The translations under genes and the position numbers were made by a program. Shown in pieces: positions 25,161 through 34,393 of a DNA stretch of 64,000 bases. The notes under the pieces were generated by a model. That model ran no database searches. It worked only from the letters and a program-made list of their open reading frames with translations, and had not been told where the DNA came from. The first letter of the stretch is position 1. Every line of letters starts with the position of its first letter. Source of the DNA: Bacteroidota bacterium (lineage in GTDB: Bacteria > Bacteroidota > Bacteroidia > Bacteroidales > Porphyromonadaceae); the NCBI GenBank assembly GCA_023395395.1, contig JAEWZH010000014.1:160523-224522 (forward strand), given 5' to 3'.

Positions 25161-26803
25161 GATACGCTAGACGCAATACCACCCCTGCACGGGTAGGCAA
25201 TATAGAGATTGGCGGAAAGGCGCCCATCGTCATCCAATCCATGACCAATGTAGACACCAACGACATCGAGGCTTCTGTCGCACAGATACTACGTCTTGAG
25301 CAAGCAGGTGCACAACTAGTTCGCCTTACCGCCCAAGGCACTCGAGAGGGCAGAGCGCTAGGCATAACCCATGCACGCATCCGAGAAGCCAACTGCCAGC
25401 TACCTCTTTCTGCAGATATCCATTTCAATCCCAAGGCAGCCTACGAAGCCGCCCTTCATGTGGAAAAAGTAAGAATCAATCCGGGTAATTTTTACGACCC
25501 TGCCCGTCGCTTTGAGCAGTTCGAGTATACCGATGCCGAATATGCAGAGGAAGTAAGAGGATTACAGCAGAGCTTTGAAGACTTCCTCGACCACTGCCGA
25601 CGACATCATACCGCCATCCGAATTGGTGTCAATCACGGGTCTCTTTCCGATCGCATCATGAGCAGATATGGTGATACCCCGGAGGGTATGGTCGAGAGTT
25701 GTATGGAGTTTCTCGAAGTATGCCATCGCACAGATTTTCATGATGTAGTGCTATCCATCAAGAGTTCCAACCCACTTGTGATGACCGAGACCGTACGTCT
25801 TCTCGTCGCACGTATGGAAGCCGCCGATATGCACTACCCGCTCCACCTAGGCGTCACCGAAGCAGGCAATGGCGAGGATGGACGCATCAAGAGTGCTGTA
25901 GGTATCGGCACCCTACTTGCCGAAGGGATAGGAGATACCATTAGAGTAAGCCTTTCAGAAGAACCTGAGGCAGAGATTCCTGTAGCCAAAGTATTGCTTC
26001 AAGCCCTTGACGAACTCGCCGACTCTAAGCCACTTGATTTCAATACCAAAGGAGCTCCATTTCGTAGCGTAGAGAAGCCACTTGTATTGATGGATGCTGA
26101 TGATGCTTTTGTACGACTACTCCCCGATGATCGCCCGGATATTCAAGTAACGAGCCAGACCAAGCTCCGCACCATTTTAGATACCGAAGCGCTACATCAC
26201 CCCAAGCAGACACCTGAAGAGGGTGAATTGCTCGTGGTACAACTCTCCTACGCTTATGCCCCTACCCTAATACTTGAGGCATTGGATCAGGTGATGGAGC
26301 AGCCCTATATCCTCCGTGTGGACTGTGAGGCTCGTCCCCTCGAGGAGCTTCCTACTTGGTTAGGATTTCAGTTGGGTGGCGCTCTCATGCGTGGACAGCT
26401 ACAAGGACTTTATCTACGGAGCAATATAGATGCTCCTCTGACCCTCAATAGCATCGCCTTCGGACTACTCCAAGCTGCCCGACGCCGTATTTCGCGCACC
26501 GATTATATCTCATGCCCCAGCTGTGGTCGTACCTTATTTGATCTACAAAGCACAGTCGCTCGTATCAAGGAAGCGACCAAACACCTCAGAGGACTCAAAA
26601 TCGGCGTGATGGGGTGCATCGTCAATGGACCCGGAGAGATGGCAGATGCAGACTATGGATACGTCGGAAGCGCTCCTGGCAAGGTAGATCTCTATAAGCA
26701 GAAAGAGCGCCTCAAGCGCAATATTCCTCAAGAAGAGGCGGTCACCGAATTGATCAACCTCATCAAAGAGCACGGCGATTGGAAAGAACCTGAAACACTC
26801 TGA
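25157..26803 (+). CDS. ispG: 4-hydroxy-3-methylbut-2-enyl diphosphate synthase (long form)
   Basis: 548 residues. The N-terminal barrel has IQSMTNVDT and a KVRINPGN loop. The C-terminal iron-sulfur domain has Cys453 and Cys456 in CPSCGRTLFD, with Cys487 and Glu494 in GCIVNGPGE. IspG (GcpE) converts MEcPP to HMBPP in the MEP isoprenoid pathway using a [4Fe-4S] cluster. About 550 residues, with an extra middle domain (roughly 270-430), is the long form known from plants, Chlamydia and Bacteroidetes. The E. coli enzyme is about 370. Its start overlaps the DUF4230 stop. Confidence 0.94.
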   Translation: MRYARRNTTPARVGNIEIGGKAPIVIQSMTNVDTNDIEASVAQILRLEQAGAQLVRLTAQGTREGRALGITHARIREANCQLPLSADIHFNPKAAYEAALHVEKVRINPGNFYDPARRFEQFEYTDAEYAEEVRGLQQSFEDFLDHCRRHHTAIRIGVNHGSLSDRIMSRYGDTPEGMVESCMEFLEVCHRTDFHDVVLSIKSSNPLVMTETVRLLVARMEAADMHYPLHLGVTEAGNGEDGRIKSAVGIGTLLAEGIGDTIRVSLSEEPEAEIPVAKVLLQALDELADSKPLDFNTKGAPFRSVEKPLVLMDADDAFVRLLPDDRPDIQVTSQTKLRTILDTEALHHPKQTPEEGELLVVQLSYAYAPTLILEALDQVMEQPYILRVDCEARPLEELPTWLGFQLGGALMRGQLQGLYLRSNIDAPLTLNSIAFGLLQAARRRISRTDYISCPSCGRTLFDLQSTVARIKEATKHLRGLKIGVMGCIVNGPGEMADADYGYVGSAPGKVDLYKQKERLKRNIPQEEAVTELINLIKEHGDWKEPETL

Positions 26804-26813
26804 CCCCATAGAT

Positions 26814-27359
26814 ATGAATATCACTGAGCTACCCCTCGAAGGGCTACAATTGATAGAGAGCCGACGCTTCGATGACCTTCGTGGCTACTTCATGGAAATA
26901 TTTAAGGAGGAGGAATTACAACGGCTCCTCACCGATGCTCCACACTTTATACAAGACAATATGAGCTGTTCCCACAGAGGCGTATTCCGTGGGATGCACA
27001 CACAGCAAGCACCGATGGCACAAGCCAAATTAGTTCGCTGTATCTCCGGTCGCATCATCGACTTCGCTATGGATATTGAGCCGGCATCACCCACTTTTGG
27101 AAAAGTGGTGGGTATCGAGCTCACTCCGGAGAGCGGGCGAGCCCTCTATATCCCCAATCGCTATGCCCACGGCTTCCTTGCGCTCGAAGATAATACTCGA
27201 GTACTCTACAAAGTAGATGCACCATACGCACCCGACTTCGAGAAGGCATACAACTATCAGCACCCTGCTCTTCTCTCCGAAATAGAGAAGTACATCCCTC
27301 TCAACCAACTCATCATCTCCGACAAAGACCGAGACGCCCCAAAGCTCCTTCAGTGCTAG
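26814..27359 (+). CDS. rfbC: dTDP-4-dehydrorhamnose 3,5-epimerase
   Basis: 181 residues with the RmlC cupin signature. It has the ESRRFDDLRGYFMEIF start, the active-site stretch HRGVFRGMH, RCISGRIIDFAMD and the IPNRYAHGFLAL segment. It isomerises dTDP-4-keto-6-deoxyglucose toward dTDP-L-rhamnose for O-antigen or glycan synthesis. The other rml genes are not in the window. It starts 10 bases after ispG, so it is probably co-transcribed. Confidence 0.93.
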   Translation: MNITELPLEGLQLIESRRFDDLRGYFMEIFKEEELQRLLTDAPHFIQDNMSCSHRGVFRGMHTQQAPMAQAKLVRCISGRIIDFAMDIEPASPTFGKVVGIELTPESGRALYIPNRYAHGFLALEDNTRVLYKVDAPYAPDFEKAYNYQHPALLSEIEKYIPLNQLIISDKDRDAPKLLQC

Positions 27360-27666
27360 CGTTTCGAGTAACCTTCGGTCAGTCTCAGAGGTTTTCTATG
27401 TATTGAGACTCAAGTCTCCATATAGAGAGACTCCTGTTTCCATACGTAGAGGCTCTGGTTTCCATACGTAGAGAATCCAAGGGGTCTACGAGACGGTGCC
27501 ATAAAGGTTATCGACCCCGACAGGGGGTGCTCTCCATTCTCCTACCATCGTCCATCATCGAGGTCATTTCTGCACCCAGAGGGATGCCAAAGACACCTAT
27601 TTTGTCATCGCCTTCTTCTCGCTTTTAATCCCACCACTCGGTTTCCGGAGTCGAGCCTCTCTATTT
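27360..27666. other. Intergenic region between rfbC and pncB
   Basis: No gene. It contains a four-unit 22-bp repeat array (27394-27481), a decayed fifth unit, and GC-richer sequence with a short inverted pair (CGACCCCGACAGGGGGTGC near 27512). The pncB promoter follows. Confidence 0.55.
27394..27481. repeat. 22-bp tandem array (four units)
   Basis: Units begin at 27394, 27416, 27438 and 27460. The consensus starts TTCCATAyrTAGAG and continues with about CTCnnGT. The second unit carries the near-palindrome CTCCATATAGAG, the third and fourth CATACGTAGAG. A degenerate fifth unit (TCTACGAGAC) follows at 27482. Period and core agree with the arrays at 37.0 and 52.9 kb. Confidence 0.75.
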
Positions 27667-27698
27667 TTTGGAAAGCTGAGGTAAAAAGACTAAATTTG
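27667..27698 (+). promoter_or_regulatory. pncB promoter
   Basis: TTTG (27667-27670), a 20-bp spacer and TAAATTTG (27691-27698). A purine-rich GGGGAGGAA precedes the ATG at 27730. Confidence 0.78.
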
Positions 27699-27729
27699 TG
27701 GGGTATAATATGGGGAGGAAAGCCATTTT

Positions 27730-28917
27730 ATGAGTAAAGAGTGTATAATTAAGAGTATCTTAGACACAGATCTATATAAGTTTAGTACGGGCTATGCCTA
27801 CGCCAAGCTCTTTCCGAGAGCGAGAGGACGATTTGCCTTTGTCGATCGCGACAATACGGTATATCCAAAAGGGTTTGACCGACTGCTCAGAGAGGAGATA
27901 GCACTGATGACTGAGCTTAAGCTCACAGATGAGGAAGCTGATTTTCTCGGTCGTGAGTGTCCTTATCTACCACCATTCTACATCGACTATCTGAGGGGTT
28001 ATCAGTTTGACCCTTCTGAAGTAAATGTTTATCTTGACGAGGAGGGGCATCTCCAGATCAGTGCCGAAGGTCTGCTCTACCGTATTACACTTTGGGAGAC
28101 CCCTATACTGGCGATTGTGTCAGAGCTTTACTATCGAGTAATGGGCGAGCTCCCCGACCTTGATCATGTGCGCACATCAACTATCGAGAAGGCACGGATG
28201 ATGAAGGCGAATGGACTACAGGTATCCATCTTTGGGATGAGGCGGAGATTTAGTTCGGAGATAGAAGATCTCGTGACTCAGTTACTCAAGGAGCATGCCG
28301 GAAGCAGCCTTTTCGGTACAAGCAATGTCTACTATGCGATGAAGCATGGTATCAGGGTCAGCGGTACACATCCCCACGAGTGGGTGCAGTTTCACGCTGC
28401 CATCTATGGCTATAAGATGGCCAATTATATGGCTATGGAAGATTGGATTAATGTCTACGATGGAGACCTAGGCACGGTACTCACCGATACATACACGACC
28501 GATGTATTTATGCAAAACTTCAGTAAGAAGCACGCTATGCTCTTCTCATCTATGCGCCATGATAGCGGTGACCCCTACGAATTTGTGGAGAAAGCCATCA
28601 AGAGATACCAAGAGCTCAAGATCAATCCGATGCTCAAGTACATCGTATTTAGCGATAGTCTCAATATTCCGAAGGCAATCAAGATTAAAGAGTACTGTGA
28701 GGGACGTATCCCGACCACTTTTGGTGTAGGGACCAATCTGACCAATGACGTAGGGAATAATACAGTACCACGAAACATAGTGATGAAGCTCGTAGGCTGT
28801 CAGATATCACCCCGTCAAAAATGGCACCACTGCGTGAAACTCTCAGACGTAGAGGGCAAGCACATTGGGGATCCTCAAGAGATAGAATTGGCACAGAAGA
28901 CACTCGGCATAAAATAA
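27730..28917 (+). CDS. pncB: Nicotinate phosphoribosyltransferase
   Basis: 395 residues of the NAPRTase family. It has the start DTDLYKFSTGYAYAK, the FGMRRRFS loop, the active-site GTHPHEWVQFH, a DTYTTDVF segment and RHDSGDP near residue 280. The enzyme makes nicotinate mononucleotide from nicotinate, PRPP and ATP (Preiss-Handler NAD salvage). The length is normal. It has its own promoter; the transporter starts 29 bases downstream. Confidence 0.94.
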   Translation: MSKECIIKSILDTDLYKFSTGYAYAKLFPRARGRFAFVDRDNTVYPKGFDRLLREEIALMTELKLTDEEADFLGRECPYLPPFYIDYLRGYQFDPSEVNVYLDEEGHLQISAEGLLYRITLWETPILAIVSELYYRVMGELPDLDHVRTSTIEKARMMKANGLQVSIFGMRRRFSSEIEDLVTQLLKEHAGSSLFGTSNVYYAMKHGIRVSGTHPHEWVQFHAAIYGYKMANYMAMEDWINVYDGDLGTVLTDTYTTDVFMQNFSKKHAMLFSSMRHDSGDPYEFVEKAIKRYQELKINPMLKYIVFSDSLNIPKAIKIKEYCEGRIPTTFGVGTNLTNDVGNNTVPRNIVMKLVGCQISPRQKWHHCVKLSDVEGKHIGDPQEIELAQKTLGIK

Positions 28918-28946
28918 TAATTAGATAAACACAAAACACTCAAAGC

Positions 28947-30953
28947 ATGGACGCACAAAAGCAGACACGCAAGGGCGAGCTCCCCGAGAATGCCTATCGC
29001 CCCCTCAAACAGGGTGAAACCTATCGCCCAGTAGTAGGGCCGGAGGAAAACCCTAAACAAGCCACCGCCTATAGTGTAGGCTGGGGTATCATCATGGCAG
29101 TAATCTTTAGCGCTGCCACCGCTTACCTTGGGCTCAAGGTAGGTCAGGTATTTGAAGCAGCAATACCTATCGCCATCATTGCCGCCGGATTGACTACAGC
29201 GACAAGGCGCAAGGGGGCTCTTCTTGAAAATGTGATGGTACAGAGTATCGGCGCTTCTAGTGGCGTGGTAGTTGCGGGAGCAATATTCACGATTCCTGCC
29301 ATCTTCATCCTCAAAGCTAGGTACCCCGAGATGACGGTCAATTTCCTCCAGATATTTATTAGTGCTTTACTGGGTGGAGTACTGGGTATCTTGATGCTGA
29401 TTCCATTTCGCAAGTACTTTGTCAAGGACATGCATGGAGAGTACCCATTCCCAGAGGCAACTGCCACTACTCAGGTACTACTCAGTAGCGAAAAGGGAGG
29501 AGCCCAAGCAAAGCCGCTGCTTATCTCCGGATTGATAGGCGGTCTTTACGACTTTGTTGTGTCTAGCTTTGGAGCTTGGCACGAGGTATTTACAAGCAAG
29601 GTGCTGCCTTGGGGACAAGCGATTGCCGACAAGGCGAAGCTGGAGTTTAATGTCAATACCGGCGCGGCAGTAATGGGGCTTGGTTATATCATCGGGCTGA
29701 AGTATGCTGCGATTATCTGTGCGGGGTCGGCTCTGGTATGGTGGGTCATCACTCCTCTGATGAACCTCATCTGGGGTGGAGACATCATTGCATTTGGAGA
29801 TCCAAACATTACACAGACGATTAGCCAGATGTCTGCCACTGAGATATTTTTCAACTACGGTAGAAATATCGGTATCGGTGGTATCGCTATGGCGGGTATG
29901 ATCAGCATATACAAGAATCGAAAGATTATCTCTGGCGCTGTGGGCTTAGCAAAACGAGAACTCAAGCAAAAAGGAGATGGAGAAGAGGCTAACCTCCCTC
30001 GCACAGATAAAGATATAAGCATGAAGATGATTGTATGGGGTATACTTCTAGCCCTTGTCTGCATCTTTATCTTCTTCTACTTCGGAGTAGTACATGGCAA
30101 TATCCTCTGGGCTACTATTGGTCTTGTCTTGGTAGCTGTAATAGGATTTCTATTTACTACGGTGGCAGCCAATGCTATTGCTATCGTAGGCTCTAACCCT
30201 GTATCTGGTATGACACTTATGACCCTTATCGTGGCAAGTGTAGTACTCGTGGCTGTCGGCATGGAAGGACCTAGTGGTATGGTCTCCGCACTCATCATCG
30301 GTGTAGTTGTATGTACAGCACTATCTATGGCTGGAGGCTTTATCACAGATCTCAAGATTGGTTATTGGCTCGGGACGACTCCCAAAGTACAACAAAGCTG
30401 GAAATTCCTCGGTACTCTGGTGTCTGCCGCTACGGTTTGTGGCGTGATTATCCTGCTGGATAAGGCGTACGGCTTCACAGGCGAAAATGCACTACAAGCA
30501 CCACAGGCCAATGCCATGGCAGCACTCATCGAGCCACTGATGACTGGTTCGGGTGCAAAATGGATGCTTTATGGGATTGGTGCCGCACTTGCCTTGGTGC
30601 TTACTTTCTTCAAGGTACCTGCACTTCCTTTTGCTCTAGGTATGTTTATCCCGCTCCACCTCAATCTTCCACTGTTATTTGGGGGTTTTATCAGCTGGTA
30701 TGTAGGTAGCCGGAGCAAAGATGAGGCACTCAATAAGGCTCGCGTGGACAAAGGGACTCTACTTGCTTCTGGGTTCATCGCAGGCGGTGCACTTATGGGT
30801 GTCGTAAGTGCCGTCTTAAAACTAGTAGGAGCAGAGCTGACATTGGTCACTTGGCAAGGAAGTGCGTGGAGCCATGCACTGACAGTGGTGATGTATTTTG
30901 CTATTTTCCTCTACCTAATTCGCTCAAGCATGAAAGCAAAAGTAGAGGCTTAA
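28947..30953 (+). CDS. OPT family oligopeptide transporter
   Basis: 668 residues with about 15 predicted membrane segments. It has the conserved early motif WGIIMAVIFSAATAYLGLKVG, EYPFPEATATTQVL in the first third, and GSNPVSGMTL later. OPT proteins are proton-driven importers of small peptides or metal chelates in the inner membrane. The bacterial subgroup is poorly characterised, so the substrate is unknown. It follows pncB closely, and the polyprenyl synthetase starts 9 bases after it. Confidence 0.88.
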   Translation: MDAQKQTRKGELPENAYRPLKQGETYRPVVGPEENPKQATAYSVGWGIIMAVIFSAATAYLGLKVGQVFEAAIPIAIIAAGLTTATRRKGALLENVMVQSIGASSGVVVAGAIFTIPAIFILKARYPEMTVNFLQIFISALLGGVLGILMLIPFRKYFVKDMHGEYPFPEATATTQVLLSSEKGGAQAKPLLISGLIGGLYDFVVSSFGAWHEVFTSKVLPWGQAIADKAKLEFNVNTGAAVMGLGYIIGLKYAAIICAGSALVWWVITPLMNLIWGGDIIAFGDPNITQTISQMSATEIFFNYGRNIGIGGIAMAGMISIYKNRKIISGAVGLAKRELKQKGDGEEANLPRTDKDISMKMIVWGILLALVCIFIFFYFGVVHGNILWATIGLVLVAVIGFLFTTVAANAIAIVGSNPVSGMTLMTLIVASVVLVAVGMEGPSGMVSALIIGVVVCTALSMAGGFITDLKIGYWLGTTPKVQQSWKFLGTLVSAATVCGVIILLDKAYGFTGENALQAPQANAMAALIEPLMTGSGAKWMLYGIGAALALVLTFFKVPALPFALGMFIPLHLNLPLLFGGFISWYVGSRSKDEALNKARVDKGTLLASGFIAGGALMGVVSAVLKLVGAELTLVTWQGSAWSHALTVVMYFAIFLYLIRSSMKAKVEA

Positions 30954-30962
30954 TCTATAGTA

Positions 30963-31919
30963 ATGGACTTCAACGATAAAATTAAAATAGTACAAGAAGA
31001 AATTGCGAAGCTGGGGCTCAAAGAGCGCCAGCCTCGCAATCTTTACGAGCCCATGGATTACATCATGGAGCTTGGAGGGAAGCGCCTAAGACCCCTAGTG
31101 TTGATGCTCGCCTTTGAAGCATACAAGCCAAAGGCAGACATATCGGAGGTGGCTCCTGCGATGCGTGCTATCGAGCTATTTCACAACTTCTCTCTCCTAC
31201 ACGATGATGTAATGGACGATGCCCCGCTCCGCCGTGGGAAACCCACCGTGTACAGGCAATGGGGAGCTAATGCTGCCATACTATCAGGAGACGGTATGTT
31301 GGTAGAGGCATATCGACACCTAGCAGAGCTGGATGAGTGCAAGATACCTACAGCGCTCCGCCTATTCAATGACATGGCAACAGCCGTGTGCGAGGGGCAG
31401 CAATATGATATGGACTACGAACTGAGACAGCTAGACAACATCACTATTGCCGAGTATGTGGATATGATTCGGCTCAAGACCTCATACCTATTCTGTGGTG
31501 CAGTGTCGCTCGGAGCGTACCTGGCAGATGCCCCTGAAAGAGATAGAGAACTGCTTTGGAGAGCAGTCGAGCTGATGGGGCTTGCTTTCCAAATCAAGGA
31601 CGACTATCTCGACATCTATGGCAATCCTGAATTTGGCAAGCGCCAAGGAGGGGATATCCTGGAGGGGAAAAGGACCTGGTTGCTACTAACTGCCTACTCA
31701 AAAGATACCAATGCAGTAAAAGAGATTCTGTCGATTACTAATGATGACGAGAAGATTGTCTCTATGACCGCCCTCTACACACAGCTTGGCATCGGTAAAG
31801 CTGCTCTTGAGGAGGTGCAAAGACTCAGCGACAAGGCGACTGAGGTGCTGGGTCAGCTCTCTGTTGAAGCTCAAGAGCTAAAGCAGCTTTTCATAGCACT
31901 AGTAACAAGAGAAGTATGA
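30963..31919 (+). CDS. Polyprenyl (trans-isoprenyl) diphosphate synthase
   Basis: 318 residues. The first aspartate-rich motif DDVMDDAPLRRGKPT begins at Asp81 and the second, KDDYLDIYG, at Asp213, with GGKRLRPL upstream. It elongates allylic diphosphates with IPP. Chain length could be farnesyl, geranylgeranyl or octaprenyl (menaquinone side chain); the sequence alone does not settle this. The stop overlaps the tatD start codons (ATGATG). Confidence 0.9.
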   Translation: MDFNDKIKIVQEEIAKLGLKERQPRNLYEPMDYIMELGGKRLRPLVLMLAFEAYKPKADISEVAPAMRAIELFHNFSLLHDDVMDDAPLRRGKPTVYRQWGANAAILSGDGMLVEAYRHLAELDECKIPTALRLFNDMATAVCEGQQYDMDYELRQLDNITIAEYVDMIRLKTSYLFCGAVSLGAYLADAPERDRELLWRAVELMGLAFQIKDDYLDIYGNPEFGKRQGGDILEGKRTWLLLTAYSKDTNAVKEILSITNDDEKIVSMTALYTQLGIGKAALEEVQRLSDKATEVLGQLSVEAQELKQLFIALVTREV

Positions 31920-32737
31920 TGTATCCACTGGTAGATACGCACACCCACTTGTACTACACAGATGAGGAGGGAAAGCTGGACTACTCTAAAGACATTGACC
32001 AGGTCATCGCTCGAGCAAAAGATGCAGAAGTGGGCTTTCTACTCCTTCCCAATATTGATGCTGAGAGCTATCCTAAGATGATGGCTCTTTGCAAGCGCTA
32101 CTCACGGCTCTGCTTACCAATGATTGGTCTCCACCCTACCGATGTAGGAAAGGACTGGGAAGATCAGCTGGACTTTTTACAATCAGAGCTCAGAGAAGAC
32201 CCTGCCCAATTTGTCGCCATCGGAGAGATAGGACTTGATTATCACTGGGATTTACAGTACAAAGATGCGATGAGATCTGCTTTTTGTAGGCAGTTAGATT
32301 GGGCATTGGAATACAACCTGCCAGTAAGTGTACACAGCCGTGATGCAGAGGATGAGACTATCGATATCCTCTCCGAGTATGATGCCAGAGGATTGTGTGG
32401 TTCGCTCCACTCTTTTGGAGGTAATGAGCAACAGCTCCAGCGAGCCCTAAATGAGTGCCCCAACTTTATGATTGGGATCAATGGGGTGATTACCTTTAAG
32501 AATAATAGTACAGATATGTACAGAAAATTTCTGCCTATTGAGAGGGTATTAATCGAGACAGACTCCCCCTTTTTAAGTCCTGTACCACATAGAGGGAAAA
32601 GAAATGAGCCTGCCAATTTGCATTATATTGTCACAAAACTCAGTGAAATTTACGACATAGACATTCCTCGAGTGCGAGCGCAGCTCTTTGCCAATTCAAT
32701 AAAAATGTTTAACTTGCACGCTCAAATTGTTCAATGA
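31916..32737 (+). CDS. tatD: TatD family hydrolase (metal-dependent DNase)
   Basis: 273 residues. The metal-binding DTHTHLYY is at residues 7-14, GEIGLDYHWD in the first third, PVSVHSRDA and ETDSPFLSPVPHRGKRNEP in the last third. It is a cytosolic TIM-barrel metal hydrolase with 3'-5' exonuclease activity in characterised members. Two adjacent ATGs (31916, 31919) are possible starts; both overlap or abut the prenyl synthase stop, so the genes are coupled. Confidence 0.9.
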   Translation: MMYPLVDTHTHLYYTDEEGKLDYSKDIDQVIARAKDAEVGFLLLPNIDAESYPKMMALCKRYSRLCLPMIGLHPTDVGKDWEDQLDFLQSELREDPAQFVAIGEIGLDYHWDLQYKDAMRSAFCRQLDWALEYNLPVSVHSRDAEDETIDILSEYDARGLCGSLHSFGGNEQQLQRALNECPNFMIGINGVITFKNNSTDMYRKFLPIERVLIETDSPFLSPVPHRGKRNEPANLHYIVTKLSEIYDIDIPRVRAQLFANSIKMFNLHAQIVQ

Positions 32738-32841
32738 TCCAGAGAAGACTATTGCGTCTATTTATCGATACTTAACACGGCAAAAGAGGGTGCAAACCCA
32801 AAAAAGTTGCCTCAAAAGTGGGTAGATACAAAGAATTGCAT

Positions 32842-32849
32842 TAGATTTG
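32842..32849 (+). promoter_or_regulatory. -7 element for tRNA-Ser
   Basis: TAGATTTG matches the consensus, 37 bases before the tRNA. No TTTG at the -33 position. Confidence 0.4.
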
Positions 32850-32886
32850 TAGGGAAATTGACCAGCGGAAGTGTCTGCGATATGTT

Positions 32887-32974
32887 GGAGAGGTGCTCGA
32901 GTGGTTGAAGAGGCACGCCTGGAAAGCTTGTATACGCCTAAAGCGTATCGGGGGTTCGAATCCCCCTCTCTCCG
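32887..32974 (+). tRNA. tRNA-Ser (anticodon GGA)
   Basis: An 88-base class II tRNA. The acceptor GGAGAGG pairs with TCTCTCC (one G-U), with discriminator G at 32974. Anticodon GGA at 32921-32923 is preceded by T33. A long variable arm (around TATACGCCTAAAGCGTAT) is diagnostic for serine. The T-arm GGGGGTTCGAATCCCCC is perfect. CCA is not encoded. Confidence 0.95.
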
Positions 32975-33035
32975 CAGCAATAGATATAACTAGAAAGTAA
33001 TTTATCACTAATCTTTAATTAAAAGAGAACTTACA

Positions 33036-33863
33036 ATGAAAAGAATTTTAGCAAGTATTGCTCTGGCAGGTTTGCTTACACTTGGCGCTGCTAACTTAGC
33101 ATTTGCTCAAGACGCAACTGCAGCACCTGCAGACACCGCAGCGACTGCAACTCCAGCTGAGGAGATTGTTGCAACCGTAGAGGAGCCAGCTCAAGAGATG
33201 GCACCGGTGGTTGAAGAGGGTGGTTTCCACCAAGCCCTAAAGACTAAGTTTATCGAGGGAGGTCCTGAGTTCATGGCTGCTATCGCTATCGTACTCATTC
33301 TTGGACTTGCATTCTGTCTTGAGAGGATTATCTATCTAAACCTCGCAGATGTAAACAATGAGAAGTTCCTCGCTGAAATAGATCAAAAGCTTCAGGCAAA
33401 CAAGGTAAGCGAGGCGCTCGAGCTTGCTCGTGACACTCGCGGTCCTGTGGCATCAATCACCTATCAGGCAATTACTCGTCTTGATCAAGGTCTTGAGGCT
33501 GTAGAGCGCTCAATCACTGCTTACGGTGGTGTACAGGCTGGTCTTCTCGAGAAGAACATGTCTTGGATTACCCTCTTCATCGCTACTGCTCCTTCTCTAG
33601 GATTCTTGGGAACCGTAGTAGGTATGGTGATGGCGTTCGATACTATCGAGCAGGTAGGTGACATCTCTCCTACAGTAGTAGCAGGAGGTATGAAGGTAGC
33701 TCTTATCACTACCATCTTCGGTCTTATCGTAGCTATGATTCTTCAGGTATTCTATAACTACATCCTTGCTAAATACGAGGGTATCATCAACAAGATGGAG
33801 GATAGCTCTATCACTCTAGTTGACTCTGTAGTCGCTCACCAGGAGAAGTACGGCAACAAGTAA
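33036..33863 (+). CDS. MotA/TolQ/ExbB family proton channel protein
   Basis: 275 residues. It begins with a signal peptide (cleavage near AFA-Q) and a 40-residue Ala/Pro/Glu/Thr-rich segment, common in Bacteroidetes ExbB but absent in E. coli. Three membrane helices follow (about residues 80-100, 180-205, 220-245) with the channel motif ATAPSLGFLGTVVGMVMAF. With ExbD it forms the proton-driven motor that energises TonB or Tol-like partners. First gene of a four-gene cluster with two exbD genes. No tonB is in the window. Confidence 0.9.
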   Translation: MKRILASIALAGLLTLGAANLAFAQDATAAPADTAATATPAEEIVATVEEPAQEMAPVVEEGGFHQALKTKFIEGGPEFMAAIAIVLILGLAFCLERIIYLNLADVNNEKFLAEIDQKLQANKVSEALELARDTRGPVASITYQAITRLDQGLEAVERSITAYGGVQAGLLEKNMSWITLFIATAPSLGFLGTVVGMVMAFDTIEQVGDISPTVVAGGMKVALITTIFGLIVAMILQVFYNYILAKYEGIINKMEDSSITLVDSVVAHQEKYGNK

Positions 33864-33887
33864 TTTATTGAAAAAGAGAATAAGACT

Positions 33888-34364
33888 ATGTCAGTAACCA
33901 AAATACGGAAGATTTCCAGTACTTCACTGCTTGTTCTCGCAATTCTCACGTTGATAGTAATGGGATTGTTCTTCTTTGGTGGTTATGTCGATCCGACTGT
34001 CCCAAAGCCAGAACCAGTTCATACGAACACCCTTTTCTATCTTATCTACTTTGCGCTAGGAGTGACCCTCCTGACGATGCTGTACTTCGCAGTAGTAGGA
34101 ATTGCAGGGAGCTTAGCTGACCCCAAGAGACGCAAAGTCGCTTTGGGCGGTCTGCTTGCAGTAGTGGCTGTTGCAGCTCTACTCCTTATCACCTATGCTA
34201 TCGGTAGCACCGATAAGCTTTCACTCAGTGTAGATTTCCAAAAATACAATACAGACGGTTACCTTAAGTTTGCCGATATGTGGCTCTATAGCATTTACAC
34301 AGTGCTGGGTCTCAATATCATCGCACTTATAGGGTTTGCTATTAAGGGATCTATTAAGAAGTAA
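33888..34364 (+). CDS. Four-TM membrane protein of the ExbBD cluster
   Basis: 158 residues with four hydrophobic helices (about 14-33, 50-72, 82-105, 133-153) and no signal peptide. Short basic loops (DPKRRK) suggest a cytoplasmic segment after helix 2. I do not recognise the family by name. It lies between exbB and exbD with gaps of 24 and 29 bases, so it is presumably co-expressed and may be an accessory subunit of the motor. No catalytic motif was found. Confidence 0.65.
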   Translation: MSVTKIRKISSTSLLVLAILTLIVMGLFFFGGYVDPTVPKPEPVHTNTLFYLIYFALGVTLLTMLYFAVVGIAGSLADPKRRKVALGGLLAVVAVAALLLITYAIGSTDKLSLSVDFQKYNTDGYLKFADMWLYSIYTVLGLNIIALIGFAIKGSIKK

Positions 34365-34393
34365 GTAGTAACATTTAAAAGAAAGGATTATTT

